A stretch of DNA of 64,000 nucleotides from Desmodus rotundus. Taxonomy: Eukaryota; Chordata; Mammalia; Chiroptera; Phyllostomidae. Both the position numbers and the translations under genes were made by a program. Location: the NCBI RefSeq assembly GCF_022682495.2, contig NC_071398.1, positions 26,229,426 through 26,293,425 on the forward strand. The letters run 5' to 3'. The notes below the pieces were generated by a model. That model saw only the letters and a list, made by a program, of their open reading frames with translations. It did not search any database and was not told the origin of the DNA. Positions 31,531 to 43,075 of the stretch are shown piece after piece (positions within the stretch are counted from its first letter, which is position 1; every line of letters starts with the position of its first letter).

Positions 31531-31838
31531 TTTGTGGTGTTCAGAATATATAGACTGGATCATAATTTGGGGTAGTGGGGTATGAAGCTTAAAGACACAT
31601 TCATGGATTTCCCTTTACTAAATCATCTCTTCTAGTAGTCATTTTTCATCAATAGGCAATTCAGTAAAAGTTAGAATTGAGCATAATGTTGCATATCATT
31701 TCAGAACATCTGGTCCTAATATGTGGTAACAGCTGTTTAGTACCTGAGATATAAACAAAACATTTTTCCCGTGGCTGTCAGAGTTTATCCTCCTGGAGGT
31801 ACAGTGTCTTTGAGGCAGGCCTGCTTCCCAGTATTCCC
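31531..31838. other. Unassigned non-coding stretch
   Basis: Nothing recognised. Confidence 0.4.
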
Positions 31839-31839
31839 A

Positions 31840-32010
31840 ATCACATATAACAGTAACAGCAACAATATCAATAATGCAGTGATGATTATCATATATTGGT
31901 TTACTCATGTGCCAGACACTGTGCCAACCATCAGCCTTTTGCCAGCATTTAGATGAAAAAAAAAAAAAAAGAAGAAGGTGTAAAGCTAGAGAGTGGCTCT
32001 GCTGAAAAGT
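31840..32010 (-). repeat. MIR SINE, antisense, with poly(A) run
   Basis: 'ttggtttactcatgtgccagacactgtgccaacc' and 'agcatttagatg(A)n' are reverse MIR blocks. The GATGAGGAAACTG position has become a pure A run (31954-31969). Confidence 0.55.
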
Positions 32011-32014
32011 TGAA

Positions 32015-32908
32015 CCAGTCTGTTCAGTGCCAAAGCTAATGTTCTTCTACAATTATAATAAATTGCTCCCAAGTAAGGCAAATGAGAAAAGGACACCACT
32101 GTATATGTCAGAAATGACAAAGAAAGCAGAAGGGAATCCAGAAAGGTTTTTGAATAGCCTTGTTTCCGAGTGTAAGGTTGATTCTTTGCTACTATCTTGT
32201 ATTGTACGTTCCTTGGTCATATGAACCAGTCAACAAGCCCTGTTTTTTTCCCCCCTAAAATTCAAGATGGTAACTTCTTGAGCAAAACCACATTTATCAA
32301 CATGGCTTTACAAATCTTCAGTCAAAACTTTTAAAATCAAATTTTAAAGAAAACAAATACCTATGTACCCAATATCAAAACAAATAAATCTTTAAAGCAG
32401 ACTTCATAAAGATAGTTTTAAGATCTACAGGTGTGTTTTTATTCTTAACTCATAATTATTACTCAGATAGCATAGTGTACCTGTAACCTTCTACCCAGGC
32501 TTTGATATAATGCTAATCTTCAGGAACACAACTGAATACCTTAGCTTCTCCAATAAGCTAAGATCCATATTTGGGTTCCTAAAGACGTTACTTGTTTACC
32601 TTCTGGGTTTTCTTAGGGCTTTTTCTCTTTCCATTTATGACCTGCTACTTTATACAAGAGGATATGCACCATGGGGCAGGCATGTCCGGGAGTAAGAGAA
32701 AGAGGAAGTCGCATACCCAAGAAGTGCCCTCTTCTTCTGAGTATCATTTACACTGTGCCCCACGAAGAAAGAAGAATTTCTTTAGATGACTTCCCGCCCC
32801 ACCCTCCCTTGTCCTGCAACTGTCACCTATTTTGCAAAAATGACTTCACTTCCAGGATCCTTCCAGGGATCAATACCTCTCCACTCTTCTTCTACCTTCT
32901 CTCCCTTG
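32015..32908. other. Unassigned AT-rich stretch
   Basis: No exon or repeat recognised over about 900 bases; short plus-strand frames at 32510-32916 overlap in three frames and are not supported. Confidence 0.4.
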
Positions 32909-32911
32909 GTT

Positions 32912-33165
32912 TTTAGTAAAGAACTAAGACTTTGAAGTGGGCAGATCTGTGTTCAATTTCTAACTGTACCTTTCCAATTGTATAAGTTTGAGCAAATTAT
33001 TTAATCTCTTAAGCCTCAGTTTTCTCATCTGCAAAATGGGAATAAAATAGGACTAATAACAGTAACCACCCCATGGGGTTGCTGTAAGGATCAGCTGCGA
33101 TAATGTGTGCAAGCTCTTTGGAAGAGTGCCGCGCTCACCATTAAACGTCAACACCGGCTAGTGTT
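32912..33165 (+). repeat. MIR SINE, sense, near full length
   Basis: 'gactttgaagtgggcagatctgtgttcaatttctaactg', 'taagtttgagcaaattatttaatctcttaagcctcagttttctcatctgcaaaatggg', 'accccatggggttgctgtaaggatcag' and 'gtgtgcaagctctttggaa' are in MIR order. Confidence 0.88.
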
Positions 33166-33360
33166 GCCGCATACTTGATGCGGACATCCATTTCTCTGTT
33201 CTGACTTTTCTCCTTAGCTCCCATACGTACACCATCACCGTACACTCGGTCCATTGCTATGCTATGATTACCCCCTAAAGTTAATTTTAGTCCCTACCTA
33301 ATTCACCATATTTCTATCATTGATATTAATGTTCTTGAAATCAGAGTCAAAATATCTAGT
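33166..33360. other. Unassigned short stretch
   Basis: Nothing recognised. Confidence 0.4.
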
Positions 33361-33815
33361 ATTCTTCTTTTTTATTTTATGTTCCAATTACATTTTACAT
33401 TCAGTATTATTTTGTTTTAGTTTCAGGTGCATAGCATAGTGATTAGATAATCATATACTTTAGAAAGTGTTCCCCCTGGTATTTCCAGTAACCACCTGGC
33501 ACCATACATAGTTATTACAGTATTATTGACTATATTCCCTATGCTGTATTTTACATCTCTGTGACTATTTTGTAACTAGCAATTTGTACTTCTTAATCCC
33601 TTCACCCTTTTTACCCAGACCCCCAAACCCACTCCCATCTGTGAACCATCAGTCTGCTCTCTGCATCTGTGAGTCTGTTTCTGTTGTGTTTGTTCATTTC
33701 TTGTGTTCTATAGATTCCACATGTAAGTGAAATCATATTGTATTTGTCTTCCTCTGTCTGACTTACGTCACTTAGCCTACTACCCTCTAGGTCCATCCAT
33801 GCTGTCGAATATTGT
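33361..33815 (-). mobile_element. L1 3' end, antisense, older laurasiatherian type
   Basis: 'tttcaggtgcatagcatagtgattagataatcatatac', 'ccacctggcaccatacatagttattacagtattattgactatattccctatgctgtat', 'aaacccactcccatctgtgaaccatcagtctg' and 'attccacatgtaagtgaaatcatattgtatttgtc' are the complement of an L1 3' UTR and the ORF2 end. The family differs from the 18.4 kb L1 and from the short-tailed bat L1s. Confidence 0.82.
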
Positions 33816-34280
33816 TAAGAGAGATATCAGAGATTTTACTGCCTATGTTTTCTTCTAGGAATTTCCCAGTACCATTCTGAGGCTTCTGTCCCTCCATTCA
33901 TCTGCAAGCCCTTTGCCGCACCCATATTGTCCACTCACTTTCCTACACATACCTCTGGATAATCAGCCACTGACTCCCATCATTTCCTCTTTTATCGTCC
34001 TGGGAAGATGTGCCTTGTAACCGTTGGTTCCATTCTGTTTGAAACAATCCTTCCATTGAATTACCAAAGCTCACTGATTTGCCATTTCTACAGACTTCCT
34101 TGGTACTTTCTTGGTAGGTGGAGATACCATATTTCACTTAGGAAACATTTTTACTTTTTGTGTCCTCCCTCTGTGTCTGGTAAAGCACCTGGGCCCAAGT
34201 AGTAACTTGATAGATGTAATGTGGTTTATAAATTTCCTTTTCCCACTATTCCTCCTCACAGTCATTTGCTCCTTTATTCT
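33816..34280. other. Unassigned non-coding stretch
   Basis: Pyrimidine-leaning DNA; short frames on both strands at 33943-34202 are unsupported. Confidence 0.4.
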
Positions 34281-34284
34281 GTGA

Positions 34285-34650
34285 TTAATTCAACAATTCA
34301 TTCATTCAGTCTTTGAATGAACACTCACTAAACCTCATGCTCATGAAGGGAGCTGAGAGTACTAACAACGTTAACAGTCCTTTCTAGGAACTCCCCAGCA
34401 GGAGAGAAAAGTATCTCCAAGGAGAGAGCCTTGAGAAATAAAATTTTCAGTGCAGCAAGCATTTGTTGGGCACTAACTATAACTCAGGCAGCACTGGGTT
34501 TCAGTGGTAAACAAGATAACAGCCCTGGTGGAACCCACAACCTAGCAGAGAAGATGGTTTTAGATAAATAATTACACGAAGCTTACAAAAGGGAGAATGT
34601 GACAGCATAATGAAAATGATTTAATCCTGTCTGAGTTGGGAAATGTCCCT
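34285..34650 (+). repeat. L2 LINE fragments (two blocks)
   Basis: 34285-34430 has 'attcaacaattcattcattcagtc' and 'ctcatgaagggagctgagag'. 34445-34650 restarts the L2 3' path with 'agcatttgttgggcactaactataactcaggcagcactgggtttcagtggtaaacaagat' and 'ggtggaacccacaacctagcag'. The repeated motif means two insertions or a duplication. Confidence 0.65.
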
Positions 34651-34659
34651 TAAAGACAC

Positions 34660-35900
34660 TGTATTTATTCCGAAGTTTAAAAATTGAGTGTAACAGAACT
34701 AAGCATGATGTGTATCAGGGGAGGAGGAAGAGCTCTTCCATAGAGAGGACTGAGGGGGGTTCACAGAGAAGATGTCAGTGGCATGGGTTCTTGACGTATT
34801 CATAGAAGCTCGTTCATCAATGTGGGAGCCTTAGCAACAGATGCAACTGTATGGGCAGCAGCTCCAAATCCCCTCAAATTGAGAGACCTTTTACATTCTG
34901 TCCACGCCTGACAATCTTCTCTTTCATACATCTCTAGTATGTGAGTTGGCTTAGTGTGTCTGCGGAACAAAAGTTTTCTTTTTCCTTCGAACCTTTGAAA
35001 GGTATACTGCAGAGCTTGAGGAGAGAGAGCAGAGTTGATTTTGTTGATTCTTCTTTTTGTGTTTTCCTTCCCCATTAAGAATATACTTTTGAAGCTATAG
35101 CCCTAAAATTTGTACGATCAGAATTGCAAACAAGCTTCTACTTGTAATGGGAGAGGAGTGAGCAGAAAATCCCATCCCAGTTCTGTACACCTTGACCCCT
35201 TGTGGTGACGTTGTGGCCCCTTGCATCAGTTTAAGGAAGTCATCATCTTGATTGGCAGAATTGATGGCTTACATCTCACCCTTTTCTAAATTGTCTTTAT
35301 AAAGGTCGCTTTCTTCAAGTCAGACTAAAGATTGCACTACAACTAATATAATTGAGTCACTTGGTTTTCATCTCTGATTTAAGGTATTTGAAATGTACAG
35401 GAGGTCTGAGCAAATGAAGGGGTGTGCAAAGTGTTAGCAGTTCTCCAGATAGTTAGGCAGGTGTCCTCTCCCTTTGTCTCCACTATGTCAAAATGAAATC
35501 CTCAGTTGACTGCAGCAGGGCCAAACACCTGGACTTGAAAATATCGTTTGATTCTTGCATTCTTAATTCTGTGCCAGAGAAGTCTTTGGATAAGATATAT
35601 AAAACCAGACGGGGGGGGGGAGGGCTCTGACCAGGGATTACATAAGTGGTGGATATTTAAATTTGCACAACATTATTGAGAATTATGAGACATGTCAGCC
35701 ATCTCCTGTGCTAATATTTTTCAAAGTGAATTATTCTGTAGATGTTTGAGGTGGGGGCATACTGGAAAGAAAAAAGACAGGAGGAACCGAATTATTTATA
35801 ATTATATATGTGTTGGCGGGATGGGGGCTGCCTTCTGAGACACAAATGGATAACAAAGAATAAGTTATCTCTTTATAGATAGAACATGACAATAATTGCA
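34660..35900. other. Largely unique DNA, possible conserved blocks
   Basis: No repeat recognised. A 91-codon minus-strand frame (34800-35075) starts MGKENTKRRINKIN and is basic, but has no domain or splice evidence. A ten-G run lies at 35610-35619. Confidence 0.35.
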
Positions 35901-35904
35901 TAGT

Positions 35905-36420
35905 TTCTGGCTTCAAAAAGTCATAATCTATTAATTTGATGGATATCAAAAAGCCATAATCTGTCAATCAGGTGTCAGAAGAAAGAATGTTTCAGAGCTT
36001 TGAAGTGTGACATTTAGAATTCTGCTGGATACCTTTATTTTTAATCTGATAGTAATGGGGAGAAAGGATTCAAACATTCTCAGCATAATTAGGGAATGAG
36101 TATTATTTTAGCTATCTTAACAATTTTGCAACTTGAAAGTGGTATTGAATCAGTATGCTCTATTGAACAAATGTAAAATCACACTGCAGTGAATTAGAGG
36201 GAGATAATTTCATCCTAAGATTTTGTTGACATACCCATTGTAGCACTGCTTTCTTGTTTTAAATGTGAACAGAACCTCAGATTATTTCTTTGAAAATTCC
36301 TGTGATCCATCCATTATTCCTATGTACTATGTGGATATGTCCTTGAAACTTTATTAATGGGTAATGAGGAAAATATTCTAGTCTATCGATGGAAGGTCAA
36401 ACAGAAGGAAGACATGGCAG
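35905..36420. promoter_or_regulatory. Candidate TALE/HOX-type regulatory block
   Basis: Unique AT-rich DNA. It begins with a degenerate 23-bp repeat (35913-35935 and 35946-35968, 20/23 identical, core CATAATCT). The second copy runs into CTGTCAATCA, the complement of TGATTGACAG, the PBX-MEIS/PREP decamer. TAAT-core words follow through 36400. Function is inferred from motif only. Confidence 0.35.
35961..35970 (-). promoter_or_regulatory. Exact PBX-MEIS/PREP decamer
   Basis: The complement of CTGTCAATCA is TGATTGACAG, the established high-affinity PBX with MEIS/PREP heterodimer site. A given 10-mer appears by chance about once per 0.5 Mb on either strand, so one in 64 kb is suggestive, not proof. 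Confidence 0.45.
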
Positions 36421-36424
36421 CTGT

Positions 36425-37140
36425 AACACACATAGAAAAACAGAGCTTTTCCAGAACCCAGTTAAGCTTGCTAGTACTAGTTAACAAAGACATCCTCCTC
36501 AGATAGGAAGAGAAAAATTAAATGCTGTAGCCCCTTGGTGTTACAACATATATTTCAAAGCTGCATGCACTTGCATATGCCTCATTACAATTACTTCAGT
36601 TTAAGATGCTTTTATAGATACTCGATAAATTTTTTGCAAAAATATTTCTGGTGCAGAGGTCACCAGACCCACTGGATTTACCTCCTTGCTCATGACAAGT
36701 ATGGCAAAAGAATAGTGTTCCATTCCTGCCTTTCCTCCTGAGGCCCTGCTAAAGTTCAAGTCGAAGAGAAAGAATTATTCTGCCTATCTAGTTTAGCCTT
36801 TGTGGCCTCTATCTTTAACACAAACACCTAGTTCAAAAAGCAGAAGGAAGGGAGAACATCAGTGTTCAGAAGCCAAGAGAAAGGTATATTGTTCCTCTTG
36901 CAAAGATCTGTTCTGAACCTAGACTGTGTGCTTAGGAGAGCAGAGCTGCTATAAGCAGAAGACTGGTTCTTCTCTTTCTCCCCATCAACCAGCTTCCTTG
37001 GGAGTTTGTCTAAACATACTCACCATACTATTGTTCAAAGGACAGGGAAAGAGGGAAGGGGGTAAGATTTATAAATACCCAATTTGTGTCTGATAGCATT
37101 CTGGTTGCTTTGAAAATGAAAATTTATTTTATTTTCACAA
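36425..37140. other. Unassigned, mostly unique DNA
   Basis: 36540-36740 is repeat-free and AT-rich like the preceding block. No exon is supported, though a 68-codon frame spans it. Confidence 0.35.
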
Positions 37141-37149
37141 TGATCTCAT

Positions 37150-37838
37150 CCATGTCCATGGTTTCAATTTCATCTACCTGACCATCAATGACTCACATAA
37201 AAGCCCTTCACTTTAGTCATCTCCAAGCTAAAGAGCTGTACACCCAACAGCCCAGTCAACACCCTTCTTTCACGTCTCAAAGGCACCTTGGACTCAGCAA
37301 TTCCCAACCCAATATGTGACCTTCACTCCCAGACTTCACTATTTTCTATTTTTCCCTACCTCAATCCATGGCATCACCACCTATCTAGTTTTGCCATTAC
37401 CTGATTTCCAAATTTAAATCTTGCCTCCTAAATGTATCAGAAATACATCTATTTCTCTCCATCTCCATCACTAGCACTGTAATCTGAGCCACAGCATCAT
37501 ATTGAAGCTTGTTTTAGCTTCCAGGCTGGTCTCCCCATAGTCACTCTTACCTTCTCCTAACTACTCTCTTATCCCAGTCAGAGTGATCCTTTGAAAGCTT
37601 CAATATGCTGCATCTGATCATGCCATTCCTTTGCTTAAAATCCTTCAGTGGGTTTTATTTGCTTTGGGAATTAAATAAAAACAAACTATTAACATGAGCT
37701 ACAAGGCCTTGCAAAGGATGCACTTACCAGCTGCTCCAATATCTTCTCATACCCCTCTACACTTCAAATTCCAGCCATACTGGTCTTTGTTCGGTTGCTG
37801 AGACCATCATGTACCAAGGCCTTTACATATACTGCTTT
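37150..37838 (+). repeat. L2 LINE, 5' part of a split copy
   Basis: 'ctggtctccccatagtcactc', 'cagtcagagtgatcctttgaaagc', 'cttaaaatccttcagtggg', 'gagctacaaggccttgcaaagg', 'attccagccatactggtc' and 'aggcctttacatatactgc' follow the ancient LINE 3' path ('agagtgatcctttaaaa ... cctccaatggct ... ctacaaggccct ... ccagccacactggcc ... gggcctttgcacttgct'). It resumes at 38235 after an L1. Confidence 0.65.
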
Positions 37839-38229
37839 CTATTTTATTTTTTTGCTATCATTATTTTTTACTTTTTTTAAATTGATGTTCAAATACGGTT
37901 GTCTCCATTTTCCCACCACCACTTTCCCGTGCCCTACCCACACCCACCTCCTACCCTCAATCCCAGCCCCCCTTGGCTCTGTCCATGGGTTCCTCATTCA
38001 TGTTCATTTACATCCCTTTCCCTTCTTTCCCACCTTATTTCCCTCTCCCCTCCCCTCTGGTTACTGTCAGTTTGTTGTCGGTTTCAATGTGTCTGGCTAT
38101 ATTTTTGCTTGCTAGTTTGTTTTGTTAATTAGGTTCCACTTATAGGTGAGATCATATGGTATTTGTCTTTCACCACCAGGCTTACTTCACTTAGCATAAT
38201 ACTTTCCAATTCCATCCATGTTTCTCTAT
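37839..38229 (-). mobile_element. Bat L1 3' end inserted into L2, antisense
   Basis: A T-rich tail, then 'aaattgatgttcaaatacggttgtctccattttccc', a C-rich UTR, 'ggctctgtccatgggttcctcattcatgttc' and 'ataggtgagatcatatggtatttgtcttt ... tccatccatgt' are the complement of the bat L1 3' UTR and ORF2 end. It is 5' truncated at about 390 bases. The C-rich UTR gives the Pro/Phe-rich plus-strand frames. Confidence 0.85.
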
Positions 38230-38234
38230 GAAGA

Positions 38235-38560
38235 ATGTACCCATAACCTATTCCTGAGCCTTCCCTATTCTGACTCATTCATTCTTTTGATCTCAGCTTT
38301 ACAGCCAGTCTAGACCAGACACCCCTTTATTCTCTCTTGTAGTGTCATATACCTCTCCTGCATAGCCCAAGTGAAAAACATCCTTCCATTTATTTATGGT
38401 GATTATGTGATTAGTGTTTATCTCCCCCTGAAACTCAAAGGTATACAAGGACAAGGACTTTAAAAAAACATTTTATTATTGAGGGCCCACTGCTGAGCAC
38501 CTTAGATAACTATTATTAGATAACTAATAAATAATGACTGAATTAATGGGTGCATGGATT
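38235..38560 (+). repeat. L2 LINE, 3' part of the split copy
   Basis: 'ctttattctctcttgtagtgtcatatacc', 'tatttatggtgattatgtgattagtgtttatctccccctgaaactcaaaggtatacaaggacaaggactt' and 'tgaattaatggg' are the L2 terminal blocks ('tctcccccactagaatgtaagctccatgagggcaggga'), in the right order after 37838. Confidence 0.65.
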
Positions 38561-41140
38561 AGGTGGACAGAATTAGACCCTTTTAACAAATTAGGATATC
38601 AGGCTTCACTCTAATTGAGAGCTTATAAGTATCAGAGGCAGGATTCATTGCCAGGGTCACAAAACCTAAGACAGCGTAGTATCTACAGGAACACTGACAG
38701 ATGTTTTTTAAGGATCCTCTGATCACACTACACTAACTGTTTTCAGTTGGACACTCTGCAGCATTTTTTCCCCATGTACATAGAGTATTTTGAATGTAGG
38801 AACTAGACACTCTAGTTGGAACAATGACTTTCCTCCTCTTTTTTTTCACTGTCTCAATGTCTTCAGGGTATCCTAGGCAAGCCTTTCTTCAAGAGCCCAA
38901 ACTAATCCAAGTAAAGTTGGCTGCTGATCTTACTCCCACAAATTTGTCTTCTCAGAATGATTGATGCCTGCTTGGTACCTTTTGGAAAAGTGCTTGCAAA
39001 TATGATCCAGGAAAGCTATAGTCACAAATGTAGCATAATTTTAATGAGTCTTCGTCAGAATAGTAAGAAGTATTTCATGGAAGTCTTTCATGAAAATTAC
39101 GCATCTTCTGTCATCTTTGCCCTTTACATTGGCCTCCCTGGATGAGCTATCCCGCACTCTCTCTCTTCTAGAAGAATGTTGTGACCAAACACATTTGTAT
39201 TAAAGATATGAGTGCATGCATGGGTGGGCAGATGGATAGATGTTTTGTACTATATTTTTATCTCAATATAGTTTACAGGTCTAGGGCCAGAAAGAAAGCA
39301 AGATAAAGATTACATTCATTAATGTTAGTTTAAAATGCAATGCATGGTATACAGAAAATATTTTTTTCTTTGAAATCTCTATTTTTACTTATATAATTAC
39401 CCCAGTTATAGTACTTTTTGCAAGGTGTGAGAAATTTCTGTTTACTTATCTGCCTTCAATCTCAAATGTTCATTCCTTAAGGTCAAGGACATGGCAGTTT
39501 ATCTTCTTATCCTTGGAGACTTGCATAATCCTGGTTGGTCCCAGATTCTTAATATTTTCTTGAATGAAAAAGAACCTTCTCATGATGATAATAAAGCACA
39601 CTGGAAGCATGATTAACTGATTAGGAGAGTGAGTCTGTTTTGTTTCACTGAGAAATATTTGAATCTCTTGGCAAAATCAGGAGTACGTGCCTATGTTTGT
39701 GCAATAGTCAGCCCAATCTGCCCTTGGAGATTGCAGAGTTTGAAGAGATAGCAGTGTGTGCAGTTCTGTCCTGCAAGACCTGGGCCATTCTCTGAGGAAT
39801 CCATCTCTTGAGCAAGGAGAGCCTATTATTCACAACAAATATTTACAAAACAACTCTTCCATCATCCCTGATTTAGCCTTCACTCACCCCAGGAAGCAAA
39901 GCCTATATGAGGGAGTGTTTGTTTCCAGGAAACAGAATGGAAGGATGAGGAAAGTAAGACAGGGAAGGAGGGACAACCCACTCAAGGGGATAGACGCAGG
40001 TTGATCACCAATATTGGCAACAGAGACACTCCTTCCAGGACCATGTGAGAAGAACCGCAGAAAGTCCTCTCAAAAATGTTGATCTCTAGGAAACAGTTCC
40101 TGTCCCCCATTGGTCAAGGCTTGCCCATGGGGCATCAGCTTCCTCTCATTCCTAGGCTGTGTGAGTGTGAGTCACCCTGTAGTTCCCTTGGGCACTCCAT
40201 TGCAAAGTGTCTGAGAAACCCTGGGGCAGAGTGCAGGAATGAGAGGTGCAGCTCAGCCCAGATGCTGGCTGATCATACCTGTGGAAAGCTGGTTGTCACA
40301 GCTATGGCTATGAATCCTGATGCTGGGAAGCATGTGGAACATGGTGCAAGAAGTGTCCAGCACAGCCTACTAGGTTAGATATGGACTTTAAAGGCCATTT
40401 ATGAGTCTCCACATCCTCTTAGAATGGGCTTATGAGCCTAGGAAGGTTAAGGCCTGGTAGGATGCCAAAGGAGAAGAACCGAGGCAAAAGGTCAACATAA
40501 TGCGTAAACATGAACCCAGGCTCTTGCATCAAATACTTCTCATTTTGAGTTTCCCCTCTATGGCTTCCCAGCATGAACTTGAGAACATTATTTAGTCTGT
40601 TTTAGTTATTGCTGTATCATAAGAAAAATGGGGATATTAATGGAAACTTCATGCTATTTAAGTTTTGGGTCTTTTATAGGGAGAATGTTTCATGTTACCT
40701 GAGTAACTAAAAATAGTAATACTATGTCTGAACCAATTTTAAAAATGGATCTGGAACAGATTTGTAACAGGGTTTTTAAAAGGAGTCATACCATAGGATT
40801 GATAGAACCCTTAAATAAAGTATGCTTATCAGGTTATCATCTCAGAATTAAATCTTCCACACATGTTGGCCTTCTTGCTGGTGCTGAAGAAGAGGAGGTA
40901 AGCACAAGGTTAAGGAGTGCCCCAGGGGTCTTCTTTGGAATGAAGGGTATGGGGTCTATGGAAACTTGCTTCTCTCCACATTCCCTAATGAGAAAGAAAA
41001 TTGGTGCTAGTGCACTCCCAATACTAGTCATCGCTGACTCAGCCTCTAGGAAGGGTGTGGGCCAGCAGAGAGGACTCCTAGACAAAGCCAGGGAAAGCTG
41101 TTAAAGACCAGGAGAGAGGAATTTGACATTGGGATGAATG
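38561..41140. other. Unassigned 2.6 kb; weak L2/MIR scraps
   Basis: 39470-39570 ('gttcattccttaaggtcaaggacatgg') may be an L2 end, and 40545-40640 may be a MIR scrap. Frames at 38957-39145 (begins MIDACLVPFGKVL) and 40724-41104 (126 codons) have no domain, conserved splice context or repeat origin that I can name. Confidence 0.35.
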
Positions 41141-41144
41141 TGGG

Positions 41145-41395
41145 TTAACACAATAGCTGACATTTATTGAAAACTTCTAATGTGTGGCTCTGTTCTCAGA
41201 ACTTTCTGCATATTGTCTATTTGTCATAGACAGTCTAGACAGCATAATTTGCACTCTACATACCATGAATCTGAGGCTTGGAGAGAGTAAGTAATTTGTC
41301 CAAGGTCACAGTGCCAGGAAGTGCAGAGCTAAGAATTGAACCCAGGAAATGTGATTCCAGATCCCACATTCATAATCACTCTATTGCAGTGCTTT
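41145..41395 (-). repeat. MIR SINE, antisense, near full length
   Basis: 'gctgacatttattgaaaacttctaatgtgtggctctgttctcag', 'catgaatctgaggcttggagagagtaagtaatttgtccaaggtcacagtgccaggaag' and 'gagctaagaattgaacccagg' are reverse MIR blocks. Confidence 0.88.
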
Positions 41396-41399
41396 GTAG

Positions 41400-42100
41400 C
41401 TATTGCTATCTGATTCATATCTGGTCTGGGAAGTGGGGATAATACACAGGGGCTCAGAGTATTTCTCAGTCCCAAGGTTATGAATAGGCCATTATGAAAT
41501 GTGCTTCAGTGATTGAGTAAAGTATTGATGGGTCACTCTATCATTGGTCATTATTGTATTAGTTAGGCCCCCAGCAGGACAGAGAGGCACACAAACTGGA
41601 ATAATTTGAAGAAAGTTGAATAGACTATTTAGGAAGATGTGAGAAGTTTTGGGAAAAACTAATGAAGGATAATGCAGAACTTGAGAGCTCCCTGCAACAG
41701 GAAGCTGTTAACTTTGTTTCGGTCTGAAAGTGCAAAGATAGGGGCCAAAAGAATCTGGAGAGAGAATCTTGGTGGAGAGGACCATTTGAGGGGAACCCTG
41801 GTCTTTGTAGAGGGACACATTCTCTTTCCTAGGGAGGGAACTGGAGAAAAAAAGACTTAACCACACTTGTTAATATCTCATATCCTGCCAGTAACTTCCC
41901 ATTAACCAAAGCTAGCAGGAGCCAAAGAAGAGAGCTAGAGGAGGAGATAGACAATAAAGACCAGTGGCTTGGAGCACAAATGAAGATGGAGAGGAGTGAA
42001 AGGTTGATGTGGTATGGCAAACAGGGTACACCCAGCACTATTATGTCTGCAAAGACATATTCTTGGGGTACCTCCGTGATGTCCAAAAAGTGAGAGAGAG
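41400..42100. other. Unassigned; possible old LTR-type repeat
   Basis: 41560-41660 ('agttaggcccccagcaggacagagaggcac ... gactatttaggaag') has the feel of an old LTR flank and resembles 51150-51210 in outline. I cannot name a family. Confidence 0.3.
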
Positions 42101-42104
42101 TACA

Positions 42105-42455
42105 ATCCTTACAATGAAATTTTATTCAACCAGAAAAAATAATCAACCACTGAGACATGTTATGACATGGATGAACATTGACAACCTGATGCTGAGTGAA
42201 AGAAGCCACACACAAAGGACCACAAAGTGCAGGATTCCATTCATCGCACATCAACCTTCCAGAACAGGCAAATTCAGACAGACAGAAAGTAGATTGGTGG
42301 TTGCCAGTGCCCAGGGAGAAGAGAATAGAGAGTGAGTACTAAAGGGTACAGGATTTTTTTTTGGGGGGGGCAGGGTGATGGAAATGTTCTGGAACTAGAT
42401 AGTGCTGATGGTTGCATAACATCACCCTATTAAATGTCACTAAATGTAAATTTTA
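42105..42455 (+). repeat. L1M-type LINE 3' fragment, sense
   Basis: 'gaaattttattcaaccagaaaaaataat', 'tgttatgacatggatgaacattgacaacctgatgctgagtgaaagaagcc', 'aggattccattcatcgcac', 'ggcaaattcagacagacagaaagtagattggtggttgccagtg' and 'ggtgatggaaatgttctggaactagatagtgctgatggttgc' are in L1M order. A T9G8 run interrupts it near 42353-42370. Confidence 0.82.
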
Positions 42456-42459
42456 TGTT

Positions 42460-42888
42460 ATGAGTACTGCCAGGGAATTAGCCGCTCCCAGAAGCCCAGC
42501 CAAACAAGGGCAGGAGTCTGTAAACACCAGCATCCCTGCCCTCCAGGTGAGAGTACAGGGAGGTGTGTGCTCCTTGCCTGCCCTGAAAGGCCCCAGCAGG
42601 CTTGATCTCCAGCTGTCTGCAGTGGTTAACTGACAGCAACAACCCTTTACCCTACCTTCCCCTTCACGTCTTATTTCCCTAGTCACCTACTGACTCTCTG
42701 GGCACCTCCCAAATCAAGCTCTCAAGCCCCTGTCTGAGGATTTATAATAACTGTAAAATAACAGATAACATGTATTGAATTCATGCTATTTAAAATATGT
42801 ATGGGAGGAGACTGGCCTGTGTTCATTTTGCCTCTCCTGTTCCCAACGAGGCTGTCCTCATGTATCAGGTGACTAATTGTCACCGGTT
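42460..42888. other. Unassigned non-coding stretch
   Basis: Nothing recognised. Confidence 0.4.
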
Positions 42889-42889
42889 C

Positions 42890-43075
42890 TTAGACATTCC
42901 TGTAAACAGAATCCCCTAGGGAGAGTGTTAAAAGGGCAGATTCTCGGGCCCCACCCTCAGACATGCTGATTCAGAAAGTCTAGGTTCAGACCCTTCGGAT
43001 GTGCATTTATCAAGCTCTCAGGTTATTCTTACAAAGAACAGGAACAGTGTCCACTGAGAAACACTGGACAGTGGG
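42890..43075 (+). mobile_element. MER20-like hAT element
   Basis: 'gaatcccctagggagagtgttaaaagggcagattctcgggccccaccctcagacatgctgattcagaaagtct' and 'atgtgcatttatcaagctctcaggttattctt' and 'ccactgagaaacactgg' follow the MER20-type order. Confidence 0.75.

Noticed and set aside
38957..39145. Frame after a TTCTCAG acceptor-like site (MIDACLVPFGKVL...)
   Set aside because: An acceptor-like word alone is too common. The peptide is not recognised and there is no paired donor with consistent phase.
40724..41104. 126-codon plus-strand frame
   Set aside because: No domain, no splice or poly-A context that I can support, and a length expected by chance.
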